A stretch of DNA of 64,000 nt from Neorhizobium sp. UBA3556 (GCA_002376235.1 DFNX01000006.1:372001-436000), one strand, 5' to 3'. Counted from the first letter of the stretch, positions 1 to 12,002 are shown. Numbers and translations are program-made. The notes: generated by a model from the sequence alone, not told the origin.

Positions 1-453
<453 letters not shown>

Positions 454-454
<1 letters not shown>

Positions 455-1440
455 TGTCTCTGTTTCTCGTCAAAGGGGCCGGCGTTGCCGGCCTTACTGT
501 GGCTCTTGAGCTTCTGAGACGTGGCGAAGATGTCGATATCGTCGATTATCAGGACACGATCGGGCAGGGCGCATCGCATTTCGCCGGCGGCATGCTGGCG
601 CCCTATTGCGAACGCGAGGCAGCGGAAGAGATCGTGCTGACGCTCGGGCTTGATGCCGCTGACTGGTGGGACAAGGCGGTGCCGGGAGCGGTCATCCGCA
701 ACGGTACGCTGGTCGTGGCGCAGCCGCGCGATTTGGCCGATCTCACTCGGTTCGCTTCCCGCACATGCGGTCACTCCTGGCTTGGCAAGGACGAAATTGC
801 CGATCTGGAACCGTCACTTGCCGGCCGCTTCGAAAAGGCATTGTTCTTCGAAGGTGAGGCGCATCTCGATCCGCGTCGGGCACTGGCGGGGCTTGCCAAG
901 GCGATCCGCAATCATGGCGGAGAGTTCCATCTCGGCTGGGGGCCTGCGCCAAAGAAAGATTATACCGCCGTCATCGATTGCACCGGCCCGGCGGCCATCC
1001 CCAACATCCCGGGCCTTCGCGGCGTGCGCGGCGAAATGCTCTATCTGGAGACCGCAGAGGTGACGCTGTCGCGGCCGGTCAGGATGCTGCATCCGCGCCA
1101 CCCGATCTATGTCGTGCCGCGCGACGATCATCGCTTCATGGTCGGTGCAACGATGATCGAGACGGAGGATGACGGGTCGATTTCGGCACGCTCGCTGATG
1201 GAGCTGCTCAACGCCGCCTATGCGCTGCATCCGGCCTTCGGTGAGGCGCGGGTGGTGGAAACCGGCGTCGGCATCCGCCCTGCCTTCGAAGACAACGTTC
1301 CGCGTGTGGTGGAGATGGAAGTCGGGCTGGCGATTGCCGGCATGCACCGCCACGGTTTTCTGCTGGCGCCAGCCATGGCGAAAAAGGCCGCCACTCGGCT
1401 CTCCAATGGGTACGCACTTCAGGAGGAGATGATCCCATGA
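454..1440 (+). CDS. thiO: ThiO, FAD-dependent glycine oxidase of thiamine synthesis
   Basis: 328 residues. ThiO oxidises glycine to iminoglycine (dehydroglycine), a substrate for building the thiazole ring. An N-terminal Rossmann dinucleotide fold is visible (GAGVAG at residues 8-13, followed by an acidic residue at the end of the second strand, VDIVD). The GGMLAPYCE stretch near residue 45 is typical of the DAO family. The C-terminal GIRPAFEDN...GLAIAGMHRHGFLLAPA segment matches the flavin-contacting end of the fold. It sits between thiC and thiS with one-base and four-base (ATGA) overlaps, so translation is coupled. The start is fixed by the overlap with the thiC stop. Using ThiO, rather than tyrosine lyase ThiH, implies an aerobic route. 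Confidence 0.93.
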
Positions 1441-1634
1441 ACCTTATCGTCAACGGAGAGCCGCAGGCCTTTGAAGCCGCCACGCTCGCGGACTTGTTGC
1501 AGGCTCTGGAATACGAGGGCGATTGGCTGGCCACCGCCGTCAACGGCGATCTCGTCCACCGCGAGGATCGCGCAATGATCCATCTGGCAGAGGGGGACCG
1601 GATCGAAATCCTGTCGCCCATGCAGGGAGGCTGA
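1437..1634 (+). CDS. thiS: ThiS, sulfur-carrier protein
   Basis: 65 residues, a small beta-grasp (ubiquitin-like) sulfur carrier. The C-terminus ends in the diagnostic Gly-Gly (SPMQGG), which is adenylated and converted to a thiocarboxylate that donates sulfur to the thiazole ring made by ThiG. The N-terminus (MNLIVNGEPQAFEAATLADLL) follows the family pattern. Its ATG overlaps the thiO stop (ATGA), and thiG follows after 3 bases. The adenylyltransferase ThiF is not seen in the window and must be encoded elsewhere, perhaps by a MoeB-type protein. Confidence 0.93.
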   Translation: MNLIVNGEPQAFEAATLADLLQALEYEGDWLATAVNGDLVHREDRAMIHLAEGDRIEILSPMQGG

Positions 1635-1637
1635 ACC

Positions 1638-2411
1638 ATGTTGAAACTCTACGATACGGAATTGCCTTCGCGTCTGTTGCTCGGTACGGCCCGTTATCCC
1701 TCTCCGGCCGTGCTTTCAGAAGCAGTCAAACGTTCCGGCGCGGGTATTGTCACGGTTTCGCTTCGCCGTGAAACCTCGGGCGGCAAGGTGGGTGGTGCGT
1801 TTTTCGAGCTGATCCGTCAGTTTGGCGTGCATGTTCTGCCTAATACCGCCGGATGCCACAGCGCATCGGAGGCGGTGCTCACGGCAAAAATGGCCCGCGA
1901 AGTGTTCGGCACCAACTGGATCAAGCTCGAAGTCATCGGCCATCACGACAGCTTGCAGCCCGATGTGTTCGAACTGGTGGAGGCTGCGCGCATTCTCAGC
2001 GGCGAAGGATTTGAGGTTTTTCCCTATACGACGGACGATCTGATCGTTGGCGAAAAGCTGTTGGCCGCCGGTTGCCGGGTGCTGATGCCCTGGTGCGCGC
2101 CGATCGGTTCGGCAGCGGGGCCGCGCAACCCATCGGCGCTTGTCGCCATGCGTGCGGCTTTTCCGGATATCCCGCTGATCGTCGATGCCGGTCTGGGGCG
2201 GCCGTCACATGCGGCAGTGGTGATGGAGCTGGGCTACGATGCCGTGCTGCTCAATACGGCCGTTGCCAGTGCGGGGGATCCGCCGGCCATGGCCGAGGCA
2301 TTTTCAAAGGCTATAGATGCAGGTCGGTTTGCCTATCTTGCCGGCATGCTTGAGCCGCGGGAGATGGCCGTACCCTCGACACCGGTCATCGGAAAGGCGG
2401 TGTTTTCGTGA
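1638..2411 (+). CDS. thiG: ThiG, thiazole synthase
   Basis: 257 residues, the usual family length. This TIM-barrel enzyme condenses deoxyxylulose 5-phosphate, iminoglycine and ThiS-bound sulfur into thiazole phosphate. Recognisable segments are [10 protein letters not shown] near the N-terminus, [10 protein letters not shown] carrying the Schiff-base lysine, [11 protein letters not shown] (phosphate loop) and [20 protein letters not shown]. It lies immediately after thiS and overlaps thiE by 4 bases (GTGA), consistent with the ThiS-ThiG complex. Confidence 0.95.
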   Translation: MLKLYDTELPSRLLLGTARYPSPAVLSEAVKRSGAGIVTVSLRRETSGGKVGGAFFELIRQFGVHVLPNTAGCHSASEAVLTAKMAREVFGTNWIKLEVIGHHDSLQPDVFELVEAARILSGEGFEVFPYTTDDLIVGEKLLAAGCRVLMPWCAPIGSAAGPRNPSALVAMRAAFPDIPLIVDAGLGRPSHAAVVMELGYDAVLLNTAVASAGDPPAMAEAFSKAIDAGRFAYLAGMLEPREMAVPSTPVIGKAVFS

Positions 2412-3034
2412 GGCTCGATCCTTTTTATCTTATCGTCGATAGTGCCGAGTGGATCGAGAGGCTGGTGCCGCTTGGTGTCAAACTCGTGCAACTGCGCATC
2501 AAGGACAAGCCGGACAGTGTGTTGCGGCAGGAAATCCGCCGGTCGAAGGCGGTGTGCCTTGCCTATAGCTGCCAATTGATCGTCAACGATTACTGGAAGC
2601 TCGCGATCGACGAGGGGTGTGATTTCATTCATCTGGGGCAAGAGGATCTTGGCGATGCCGATCTCGGTGCGATACGCCGGTCGGCCTTGAAGCTCGGCAT
2701 ATCGACCCACGATATTGCCGAGCTTGATACGGCTCTGGCTGCCACGCCTGATTATGTCGCGCTCGGCCCGGTCTGGCCGACCATCCTCAAAGAGATGAAA
2801 TGGCAGCCACAGGGTGTCGATCGTGTGGGAGACTGGAAACAACGGATCTGCACACTTCCTCTCGTCGCCATCGGGGGCATATCCGCGGAACGGGCGCCGC
2901 TGGTTCTCGAAAAGGGAGCGACATCTGCGGCCGTCGTCACTGATATCGTGCTGCATGAAAACCCTGAGGCGCGGACACGGCAATGGCTGGCTGCGACCGA
3001 GCCGTGGCGGCGCGGTCCGGCGGAAAAACTCTGA
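2408..3034 (+). CDS. thiE: ThiE, thiamine-phosphate synthase
   Basis: 208 residues with a GTG start overlapping the thiG stop. ThiE joins hydroxymethylpyrimidine diphosphate and thiazole phosphate to give thiamine phosphate. Motifs follow the TIM-barrel family: [44 protein letters not shown] and [11 protein letters not shown] near the end. It is the last gene of the operon. No U-rich terminator hairpin is evident directly after it; a dispersed palindromic element begins about 30 bases downstream. Confidence 0.93.
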   Translation: MRLDPFYLIVDSAEWIERLVPLGVKLVQLRIKDKPDSVLRQEIRRSKAVCLAYSCQLIVNDYWKLAIDEGCDFIHLGQEDLGDADLGAIRRSALKLGISTHDIAELDTALAATPDYVALGPVWPTILKEMKWQPQGVDRVGDWKQRICTLPLVAIGGISAERAPLVLEKGATSAAVVTDIVLHENPEARTRQWLAATEPWRRGPAEKL

Positions 3035-3064
3035 TTCACATCCGTGCGCCATAAGGTCCTGCCT

Positions 3065-3165
3065 AGAGCATTTCCGCCTTTTTTGAAACGCGAAACTGCT
3101 CTATCTCTCTGTTTTTAAACAATTCCAAACGCAAAATGGGTTCCCACTTTTGCTGGAATTGCTCT
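3065..3165. repeat. Dispersed rhizobial intergenic palindromic element, copy 1
   Basis: A roughly 101 bp element bounded by AGAGCA...TGCTCT. Its reverse complement matches the element at 16351-16452 over nearly its whole length. Shared blocks include AGAGCAATTCCAGCAAAAGT, GGAATTGTTTA, ATAGAGCAGTTTCG and GGCGGAAATG (copy 2 has a few substitutions). Such RIME-like palindromic mosaic elements are known from rhizobial intergenic regions and can form long hairpins in RNA. Here it separates thiE from the next gene and may act as a transcript end or stabiliser (inference). Confidence 0.85.
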
Positions 3166-3362
3166 GAAGCTCAGGCGTCGCGCTTTGTCATGAAAGCGTT
3201 ATGAGAGATCACTAGAACCGCGACCGATCGGTTCGCCTGTGCACGGCTGTGCAGGGGCCGGTCGGTATCGCTCCGGTTGAAACGCAATCGGAGCGATTGA
3301 AACAATTTCACTCACGCCCTCGCAACCCGTTGCAGCAGCCTGCAGACTTATCGGAGTTTACC

Positions 3363-4199
3363 GTGACCGCTCCAATCCTGATCGAGCGCTATGGCCATCG
3401 CACATGGCTGAAATGGCATCGTGGACGTCGCCGTGTGTCCGATCCGGTCTTTACAGGCTACCGTATCGTTGAGGCCATGCGCCTCGGCGCCAGTGTCGAA
3501 GTCGATCTCGTCGTTCATGCCGATAGCGGCTGTGCGGTACTGCACGATCTGGAGCTGGATCGCGAAACGACGGGTTGCGGAAAGGTGCGCGATACCGGCG
3601 CTGCCACACTTCGGCAGCTTCATCTTCGTGACAACGAGGGGCAGCCTGTCTCCGATCGGGTTTTGCTTCTGGAGGATCTCTGCGCACTTCTCGCAAAAGA
3701 GCAGATCCATCCGGACGCTCTGCTTCAACTTGATTTCAAAGAGGATCTGGAGGCGCTCACTCCGCAACTCGTCGCCAATTTCGGTGTGAGCGTTGCGCCG
3801 ATCACATCCTCCCTGATCCTGTCCGGCGGTGATTTCGAAGCCATCGCCACGCTGGCCAAGGCGGCTCCCGGTATCGCAACTGGTTATGATCCTTGCTACG
3901 GCGAGAGCCTCGCCCGACTTCAGGCAACCGGTGACTACCGCGGCTTCATCGAGCAGGCGCTTGTTACCGCGCCTGACGCCGATATGATCTATCTCGCTTA
4001 CGATATCCTGCTCGCCGCCGCGGATGCGGGGATCGATCTCGTCGCTCCGGTTCACGCTGCAGGGCGTCGCGTCGATGCCTGGACGATCAACCGCATCAAT
4101 CCGCAAACCATCGCGCAGGTCGAGCGTCTGCTTTCCCTCAAAGTCGATCAGATCACTACAGATGACCCGGAAGGGTTAGTCGGGGCTATTCGTCAATGA
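3363..4199 (+). CDS. Glycerophosphodiester phosphodiesterase family protein
   Basis: 278 residues from a GTG start chosen because CGGAG lies 6 bases upstream; the frame stays open back to 3249 but that extension is low-complexity and lacks a ribosome site. The GDPD barrel motifs are present: HRG at residues 19-21, ExD in SVEVDLVVH, and HD in VLHDLELDRETTG. The C-terminal HAAGRRVDAWTINRINP followed by VDQITTDDPE is the usual GDPD ending. The expected reaction is hydrolysis of glycerophosphodiesters to glycerol 3-phosphate plus an alcohol. It has no signal peptide, so it is probably cytoplasmic. The stop overlaps the next gene (ATGA), an inositol monophosphatase family gene, which suggests a joint role in glycerophosphoinositol or phospholipid head-group turnover (inference). 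Confidence 0.82.
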   Translation: MTAPILIERYGHRTWLKWHRGRRRVSDPVFTGYRIVEAMRLGASVEVDLVVHADSGCAVLHDLELDRETTGCGKVRDTGAATLRQLHLRDNEGQPVSDRVLLLEDLCALLAKEQIHPDALLQLDFKEDLEALTPQLVANFGVSVAPITSSLILSGGDFEAIATLAKAAPGIATGYDPCYGESLARLQATGDYRGFIEQALVTAPDADMIYLAYDILLAAADAGIDLVAPVHAAGRRVDAWTINRINPQTIAQVERLLSLKVDQITTDDPEGLVGAIRQ

Positions 4200-5005
4200 C
4201 CATCAATTACAGCGCCATTCTCGACCACATGGTCGCGACTGCTCGTGAGGCAGGAGCCCTGACGCTCGATCATTTCAAGCGTTTTCGCGATATCGAGATC
4301 GGCATCAAGGGGCCGGGTGATTTCGTCTCGGATGCCGACCGGGAATCGGAGATGCTGATCCGCGATCGCCTTCTCTCCCGATATCCATGGGGCCTCACAG
4401 GTGAGGAATTTGCACCCGTGGATGGCAAGGACAGCGATCACCACTGGCTGGTCGACCCAATCGATGGCACGACCAATTTCATTTACGGCCAGCACTACAC
4501 GATCACGATTTCGCTGCGTCGCGGCAATGAGACAATCTGCGGATTGATCTATAATCCCGTATCCGATGAGATGTTCACCGCGATGAAAGGGGAAGGAGCC
4601 TATCTCAATGGCACGCGCCTGCGGGTCAGCGCGAGTGAGGACATCGCCCTGATGTGCATCGGCACCGGCTTGCCGACACCCAATCTTTCGCTCTATCCGG
4701 GCGCCTATCAACGGCTCGATGACATCCGGGCGCCGATCGGTGCTGTCCGCGTCCTCGGCAGTGCGGCCAATTCCTGCGCCCATGTCGCCTGCGGCAGGCT
4801 CACTGGTTATTATGAGGAAACCGGTTTCGTGGATACGGCGGCGGGCATTCTGCTTGTCCAGGAAGCCGGCGGCATCGTGACGGACTGGTGGGGGCGCGGA
4901 CCGGATGTCTATGAAAAGACCGGCACGCTGATCGTCGCCAATGCCGCGACCCATGCCTATCTGATCGAGCGGCTGCGTGCGGTGCCGCGCAAGGATGCTG
5001 CCTGA
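4196..5005 (+). CDS. Inositol monophosphatase family protein
   Basis: 269 residues, translationally coupled to the preceding gene. The Mg-dependent phosphatase signatures are complete: GEEF (metal ligand), WLVDPIDGTTNFIYG, and the C-terminal DTAAGILLVQEAGG that corresponds to the family WDxAAG motif (here VDTAAG, Trp replaced by Val). Family members hydrolyse inositol 1-phosphate, fructose 1,6-bisphosphate, PAP or histidinol phosphate, and the substrate cannot be fixed by eye. The linked phosphodiesterase makes an inositol or polyol phosphate plausible. About 790 bases of non-coding control DNA follow before nrdH. Confidence 0.88.
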   Translation: MTINYSAILDHMVATAREAGALTLDHFKRFRDIEIGIKGPGDFVSDADRESEMLIRDRLLSRYPWGLTGEEFAPVDGKDSDHHWLVDPIDGTTNFIYGQHYTITISLRRGNETICGLIYNPVSDEMFTAMKGEGAYLNGTRLRVSASEDIALMCIGTGLPTPNLSLYPGAYQRLDDIRAPIGAVRVLGSAANSCAHVACGRLTGYYEETGFVDTAAGILLVQEAGGIVTDWWGRGPDVYEKTGTLIVANAATHAYLIERLRAVPRKDAA

Positions 5006-5133
5006 GCTTTTGTCGGTGCGAAATTCGGGTTGGCTTGCGGGCTTCGCGACGAAACCGGCTTCTCTGCGCTACAGCATGCCTCCCGAAAGTGGCCGCCGGT
5101 TTCTGGAAAAAAACATCCTGGAAAACAGGGAGG

Positions 5134-5175
5134 TAAAGCACGGAAAGCGAATCTGAAAGATCGCGACGTGCTTTA
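5134..5175. repeat. Imperfect palindrome (possible dispersed element)
   Basis: TAAAGCACG at 5134-5142 and its exact reverse complement CGTGCTTTA at 5167-5175 flank a 24-base centre containing a further near-symmetry (GCGAATC...GATCGCG). The surrounding stretch 5006-5249 holds no credible gene. This could be a terminator-like hairpin for the upstream pair or a copy of a short rhizobial repeat; no second copy was noticed in the window. Confidence 0.5.
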
Positions 5176-5249
5176 GAAGATCGCCCGAACTTGAATGACG
5201 ATGCCAATTTAAGGCGCTGCCGTGCGACCCAACAAAACGTTGCGGCGGC

Positions 5250-5258
5250 TTATCCACA
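5250..5258 (+). promoter_or_regulatory. DnaA box upstream of nrdHIEF
   Basis: TTATCCACA is an exact match to the strong DnaA-binding consensus. It lies about 48 bases upstream of the -35 of the nrd promoter. In E. coli the nrdAB promoter carries DnaA boxes that couple dNTP production to replication initiation, so the position is suggestive. A single 9-mer could occur by chance. Confidence 0.5.
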
Positions 5259-5305
5259 TGCCGGGGATTTCTTCGGCAACTTCCTCAACATATCCATCCC
5301 AGCTG

Positions 5306-5343
5306 TTGACGGATTTTTCACGTCGTCTACTATATATAGTGTT
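5306..5343 (+). promoter_or_regulatory. nrd promoter with NrdR-type box over the -10
   Basis: TTGACG at 5306-5311, 16 bases, then TACTAT at 5328-5333 form a good sigma-70-type promoter. The -10 lies inside the palindrome CTATATATAG flanked by TGT on the right (5328-5343). This matches the NrdR-box consensus acaCwAtATaTwGtgt almost perfectly, and NrdR represses ribonucleotide reductase genes when ATP/dATP signals sufficiency. A weaker similar sequence sits at 5285-5300 (CAACATATCCATC), possibly a second half-strength box. The promoter sits directly in front of the cobalamin riboswitch. Confidence 0.7.
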
Positions 5344-5535
5344 CGAGGTTCTTCCGATTCGCGTCGGAAGCTAAGACGGGAATACGGTGCGCAAGGTCTA
5401 TGAAAGGCCAAGCAATGCCGAAGCTGCCCCCGCAACTGTGAGCGACGAGCATCCGCTCGGTAACCACTGAGGCCCAGAAGGCCTCGGGAAGGTGAGATGG
5501 ATGCGACGACCCGCGAGCCAGGAGACCTGCCTCAA
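5342..5535 (+). promoter_or_regulatory. Cobalamin riboswitch controlling nrdHIEF
   Basis: The conserved core GCTGCCCCCGCAACTGTGAG is at about 5423-5442, and the B12-box end AGCCAGGAGACCTGCC at 5516-5531. The upstream part has GGAAGCTAAGACGGGAA and GGTGC as expected for the class. The region between carries paired arms (GCTCGG, GAGGCC...GGCCTC). Cobalamin riboswitches normally turn expression off when adenosylcobalamin is present. Here that would shut down the B12-independent class Ib reductase in favour of a B12-dependent class II enzyme elsewhere in the genome (inference). Confidence 0.93.
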
Positions 5536-5536
5536 A

Positions 5537-5761
5537 CAGAAACGTCCACGGGCGGGGTGTCCGGAAGGTCGCGTTTGCGTGCGGGATGTTTCTGTGCGTG
5601 CGCTTCCCCGAACAGTCCGCATGAGCCACTTCGGGGGGAAGTCTTATGAGTTTGAGTATCCTGTACCATCGTCAGCACGAATGACGGGCCGCTAGCGGCC
5701 CGGCGACCGTCTGCGCCTGTCTTCATTTCCCATTTTTTGCCCGGACATCGGCGGATGTCCG
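5537..5761 (+). other. Structured nrd leader between riboswitch and nrdH
   Basis: About 260 bases separate the aptamer from nrdH. Four inverted repeats are visible: an 11-bp stem (5537-5547 with 5584-5594, CAGAAAC...GTTTCTG core), CTTCCCCGAA with TTCGGGGGGAAG (5603-5641), a perfect 18-bp palindrome centred on CTAG (5685-5702), and CGGACATC-GGCG-GATGTCCG (5742-5761). None is followed directly by a U run (a T run occurs at 5779-5784), so which one is the expression platform is unclear. A 24-codon frame from 5621 has no ribosome site and was not called as a gene. Confidence 0.6.
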
Positions 5762-5798
5762 AACGCTTTCGCATGCCTGTTTTTTACGAGGACCACTG

Positions 5799-6020
5799 AT
5801 GACCATTACCGTTTATAGCAAGCCCGCCTGCGTCCAATGCACTGCAACCACCCGCGCTCTCGACCGTCAGGGCATCAATTACAGTGTCATCGATGTTTCG
5901 ACCGATGCCGAGGCTTACGAACTCGTGCAGGGCCTCGGCTATCGTCAGGTGCCTGTCGTCATCGCCGGTGAACAGCATTGGGCCGGTTTTCGCCCGGACA
6001 TGATCAGCGCACTCGCCTGA
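5799..6020 (+). CDS. nrdH: NrdH, glutaredoxin-like redoxin
   Basis: 73 residues. NrdH is the dedicated electron donor of class Ib ribonucleotide reductase, reduced by thioredoxin reductase. The CVQC redox motif (residues 11-14) follows MTITVYSKPA, and the C-terminal WAGFRPDMI is the NrdH signature that distinguishes it from glutaredoxin. It is the first gene of nrdHIEF under the cobalamin riboswitch. A GAGG ribosome site lies just ahead of the ATG. Confidence 0.95.
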   Translation: MTITVYSKPACVQCTATTRALDRQGINYSVIDVSTDAEAYELVQGLGYRQVPVVIAGEQHWAGFRPDMISALA

Positions 6021-6026
6021 TCCGTC

Positions 6027-6442
6027 ATGGTGATGGGCGAGGTCGTCTATTTCTCCACGAAATCGGAAAACACTCACCGGTTCGTGGCAAAGCTGGGCGT
6101 GACTGCCCGGCGCATACCGATCAGTACCGATGAGACGCTTGAGGCGCCAAATCCCTTCGTTCTGGTCGTTCCGACCTATGGTGGCGGCGAACATAAGGGC
6201 GCCGTTCCCAGGCAGGTCATCCGTTTCCTGAACGATGCGGACAACCGATCCAACATTCGCGGCGTCATCGCCGCGGGCAACACCAATTTCGGCGCAGCCT
6301 ATTGCATCGCCGGGGACATCATTTCCGCCAAGTGCCAGGTGCCTTTTCTCTACAAGTTCGAGCTTCTGGGCACGCAGGAAGATGTCGATAACGTCAGATA
6401 CGGATTGGAACGATTTTGGACGCGACAAGCTTCGAAAAACCA

Positions 6443-6446
<4 letters not shown>
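6027..6446 (+). CDS. nrdI: NrdI, flavodoxin-like activator of NrdF
   Basis: 139 residues. NrdI is an FMN protein that supplies superoxide to assemble the Mn(III)2-tyrosyl radical cofactor of NrdF. The start region [19 protein letters not shown] and the later PTYGGG and [16 protein letters not shown] segments are the FMN-binding loops of the family. Two starts are possible (6027 or 6033). It begins 6 bases after nrdH and overlaps nrdE. Confidence 0.95.
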
Positions 6447-9573
<3,127 letters not shown>

Positions 9574-9601
9574 AAGCCGGTTTCAGAGGTGCGCATTCGT
9601 G

Positions 9602-10273
9602 CTAGTTTTCCAACCAGCGTCGACCGGAGGCGGTGAGGTGCGTGTGCATTGCCGCCTGTGCCGCCAGAGGATCGCGCGCCTCCAGTGCGGCGAGGATCGC
9701 GTAATGTTCGTTCAAGGCTGCCGTCCAGCTATCCGCCGTCTCGAAATGGCCGCGGATGCCGGCAGATAGCGGGCTGTGGCGTTCGTCGAACAGATTTTCG
9801 ACGATCTCCGCAAACAGCGTGTTGCCGGTGCTTTCCGCGATAATCAGGTGAAAGGCGCGATCCTGCTCTATCGGCTTTCTGGCATTGGCGATGTCGTCCG
9901 CCATGGCGTCAAGTGTCGCGCGTAGTGTTGCCAGCGTTTCCTGCGTGATCGACGCTGCCGCCTGCACGATGATAGCGCTTTCGATCACGGCACGCGCCTG
10001 CATCAGTTCAGACGGGCTTTCGCCGAGGGAGCGACCGTTTCCGGCCGGTTTTGCGGTGTTGAGCACATAGATGCCCGACCCCATGCGGATCTCGATCGTG
10101 CCGTCGATTTCGAGCGCGATCAGCGCTTCGCGAAGCGAAGGGCGTGACACGCCGAGCTGCTGGGCGAGTTCGCGCTCCGCGGGCAGGCGGGTACCTGCCT
10201 GATAATCGCCCTTGGCGATCAACTGCCGGACGCGGTCTGCGGTCTGCTGGTAGAGGCGTCGTGTATCCGTCAT
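9602..10273 (-). CDS. GntR/FadR-family regulator, probable L-fucose regulator
   Basis: 223 residues. The N-terminal winged helix (RLPAERELAQQLGVSRPSLREALIALE) is followed by GTIEIRMGSGIYV and a C-terminal all-helical FCD ligand-binding domain (ESAIIVQAAASIT..., DRAFHLIIAESTGN, NEHYAILAALEARDP). It is divergent from the L-fucose ABC transporter and catabolic genes, which argues for local control by a fucose-pathway intermediate. Family proteins bind palindromes with their own operator close to the gene; candidate sites lie in the divergent gap. Confidence 0.85.
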   Translation of the reverse strand: MTDTRRLYQQTADRVRQLIAKGDYQAGTRLPAERELAQQLGVSRPSLREALIALEIDGTIEIRMGSGIYVLNTAKPAGNGRSLGESPSELMQARAVIESAIIVQAAASITQETLATLRATLDAMADDIANARKPIEQDRAFHLIIAESTGNTLFAEIVENLFDERHSPLSAGIRGHFETADSWTAALNEHYAILAALEARDPLAAQAAMHTHLTASGRRWLEN

Positions 10274-10280
10274 TGAGGTC

Positions 10281-10371
10281 TGGCCAATTGCGTATTTAAC
10301 AGGCAGTTACCGCTCAATTGGCGTCAATAATGAGTATGATGCAAGAAAAATCTGCAAATTGGCTTGACCAA
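10281..10371. promoter_or_regulatory. Candidate operators between GntR regulator and ABC operon
   Basis: TTGG-CTTGA-CCAA at 10359-10371 is a dyad of the kind bound by GntR/FadR regulators. Further up, CCAATTG and CAATTGG occur as inverted copies, about 10285-10291 and 10313-10319. The divergent layout makes them plausible autoregulatory and operon operators. No clear -35/-10 pair could be assigned. Confidence 0.4.
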
Positions 10372-10438
10372 ATGACGTGGCCGCGATTTGATAATCCGCA
10401 AGAGCCCTGGGAAGCTCTTGCGCGAAGAGGAGATCGCG

Positions 10439-11998
10439 ATGGGAGGAGTGCCGCAACCTGCAGGCATGACTGGTCATGTCCTTGGGCATGCCGTGCTGTT
10501 GAAGCTTGAGGGTGTGTCCAAGGACTTTCCGGGCGTCAAGGCGCTTTCGGGCGTCAGTTTCGATCTGCGCGCCGGCGAGGTGCATGCCGTCTGTGGAGAG
10601 AATGGTGCGGGTAAATCGACGCTGATGAAGATCATCAGCGGCGTCTACCAGCCGAATTCCGGTTCGATCACCTTCAAGGGTGAGCCGGTGCAGTTTGCCT
10701 CGACGCTTCAGTCGGAAGCGGCGGGCATTGCCATCATCCATCAGGAACTCAATCTCGTTCCGCATCTGACGGTGGCGGAAAACATCTATCTCGCCCGTGA
10801 GCCGCGTCGCGGCTTTCTCGTCGACCGGAAGAAGCTGGTCGCCGATGCAAAGCGCTGTCTCGACAGGCTCGGTGTCGATATCGACCCCAATGTGCAGGTG
10901 CGCATGCTATCGGTGGCGCAATGCCAGATGGTGGAGATCGCCAAGGCGCTGTCGCTCGATGCGACCGTGCTGATCATGGACGAGCCCACCTCGTCTTTGA
11001 CCGAGCAGGAGGCACAGCTCCTGTTCAAGGTGATCCGCGACCTGAAGGCTGAGGGGACCGGCATCATCTATATCTCGCACCGACTGGACGAAATGGTGGA
11101 GATCGTCGATCGGGTCACAGTGTTGCGCGACGGGCGGTATATCTCCACGGATGATTTTGCAGCGCTCACCGTCGACGACATCGTGGCGCGGATGGTGGGG
11201 CGGTCGCTGGAGGACAAGTTTCCCGAGCCGACACGGGTGCCGGGGGAAAAGGTGATCTTTTCGGCAACCGGTCTGACCAGCCGCGGCGTTTTCTCCGACA
11301 TCAATTTCGAAATCCGCCGTGGCGAGATCCTTGGCTTTGCCGGATTGATGGGAGCGGGGCGCACGGAGGTGGCGCGCGCCATCTTCGGTGCCGATCCGCT
11401 CGATGCCGGGACGATCATGCTCGACGGCAGCGAACTTAAGATTTCCGACCCGCGCAGCGCGATCGAGGCGGGGATTGCCTATCTCTCCGAAGACCGTAAG
11501 GCGCAGGGGCTGGCGGTGAAAATGCCGGTCGATGCCAATTTGGTGATGGCGCGGATGGAGGCGGTCAGCAACGGGATCGGTGTGATCGACCGCAAGCGGC
11601 ATCGCGAGGCAGGGCAGCGTTATGTCGATCTGCTCAATATACGTACGCCAAGCCTCAGCCAGCCGGTTCGCCTTCTTTCCGGTGGCAACCAGCAGAAGAT
11701 CATCATCGGCAAATGGCTGTTTCGCGAGCCGCGTATCATGTTCTTCGACGAGCCGACGCGTGGTATCGATGTCGGCGCCAAATTCGCCATCTACCAGATC
11801 ATGGATGAACTTGCGGCCCGCGGCATCGGCGTCGTGCTGATCAGTTCCGAATTGCCGGAAGTGCTGGGCATGTCCGACCGTATCGCCGTCTTCCATGGCG
11901 GGCGGATCACCGCGACGCTTTCGACGCGGGAAACCAATCAGGAAGAAATCATGCATTACGCGTCCGGCAGCGGCCGGCGCGGCGAACAGGGATTTTGA
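10439..11998 (+). CDS. Sugar ABC transporter ATP-binding protein (RbsA type), probable L-fucose
   Basis: 519 residues from ATG 10439, with AGAGGAG 6 bases upstream. The frame is open earlier, but that part is non-conserved. It has two fused nucleotide-binding domains as in RbsA/MglA. The first has Walker A GENGAGKST, signature LSVAQCQMVEIAKAL and Walker B LIMDEPTSSL. The second has a degenerate GLMGAGRTE, then LSGGNQQKIIIGKWL and MFFDEPTRGIDVG. It is first in the ATPase-permease-binding protein order. The substrate is inferred as L-fucose from the catabolic genes downstream. Confidence 0.92.
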   Translation: MGGVPQPAGMTGHVLGHAVLLKLEGVSKDFPGVKALSGVSFDLRAGEVHAVCGENGAGKSTLMKIISGVYQPNSGSITFKGEPVQFASTLQSEAAGIAIIHQELNLVPHLTVAENIYLAREPRRGFLVDRKKLVADAKRCLDRLGVDIDPNVQVRMLSVAQCQMVEIAKALSLDATVLIMDEPTSSLTEQEAQLLFKVIRDLKAEGTGIIYISHRLDEMVEIVDRVTVLRDGRYISTDDFAALTVDDIVARMVGRSLEDKFPEPTRVPGEKVIFSATGLTSRGVFSDINFEIRRGEILGFAGLMGAGRTEVARAIFGADPLDAGTIMLDGSELKISDPRSAIEAGIAYLSEDRKAQGLAVKMPVDANLVMARMEAVSNGIGVIDRKRHREAGQRYVDLLNIRTPSLSQPVRLLSGGNQQKIIIGKWLFREPRIMFFDEPTRGIDVGAKFAIYQIMDELAARGIGVVLISSELPEVLGMSDRIAVFHGGRITATLSTRETNQEEIMHYASGSGRRGEQGF

Positions 11999-12002
11999 GA
12001 GC

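Noticed and set aside
5621..5694. A 24-codon frame (MSHFGGKSYEFEY...) in the nrd leader
   Set aside because: No ribosome site, lies inside an inverted repeat, and codon use gives no coding signal. A conserved leader peptide cannot be excluded but is not supported.
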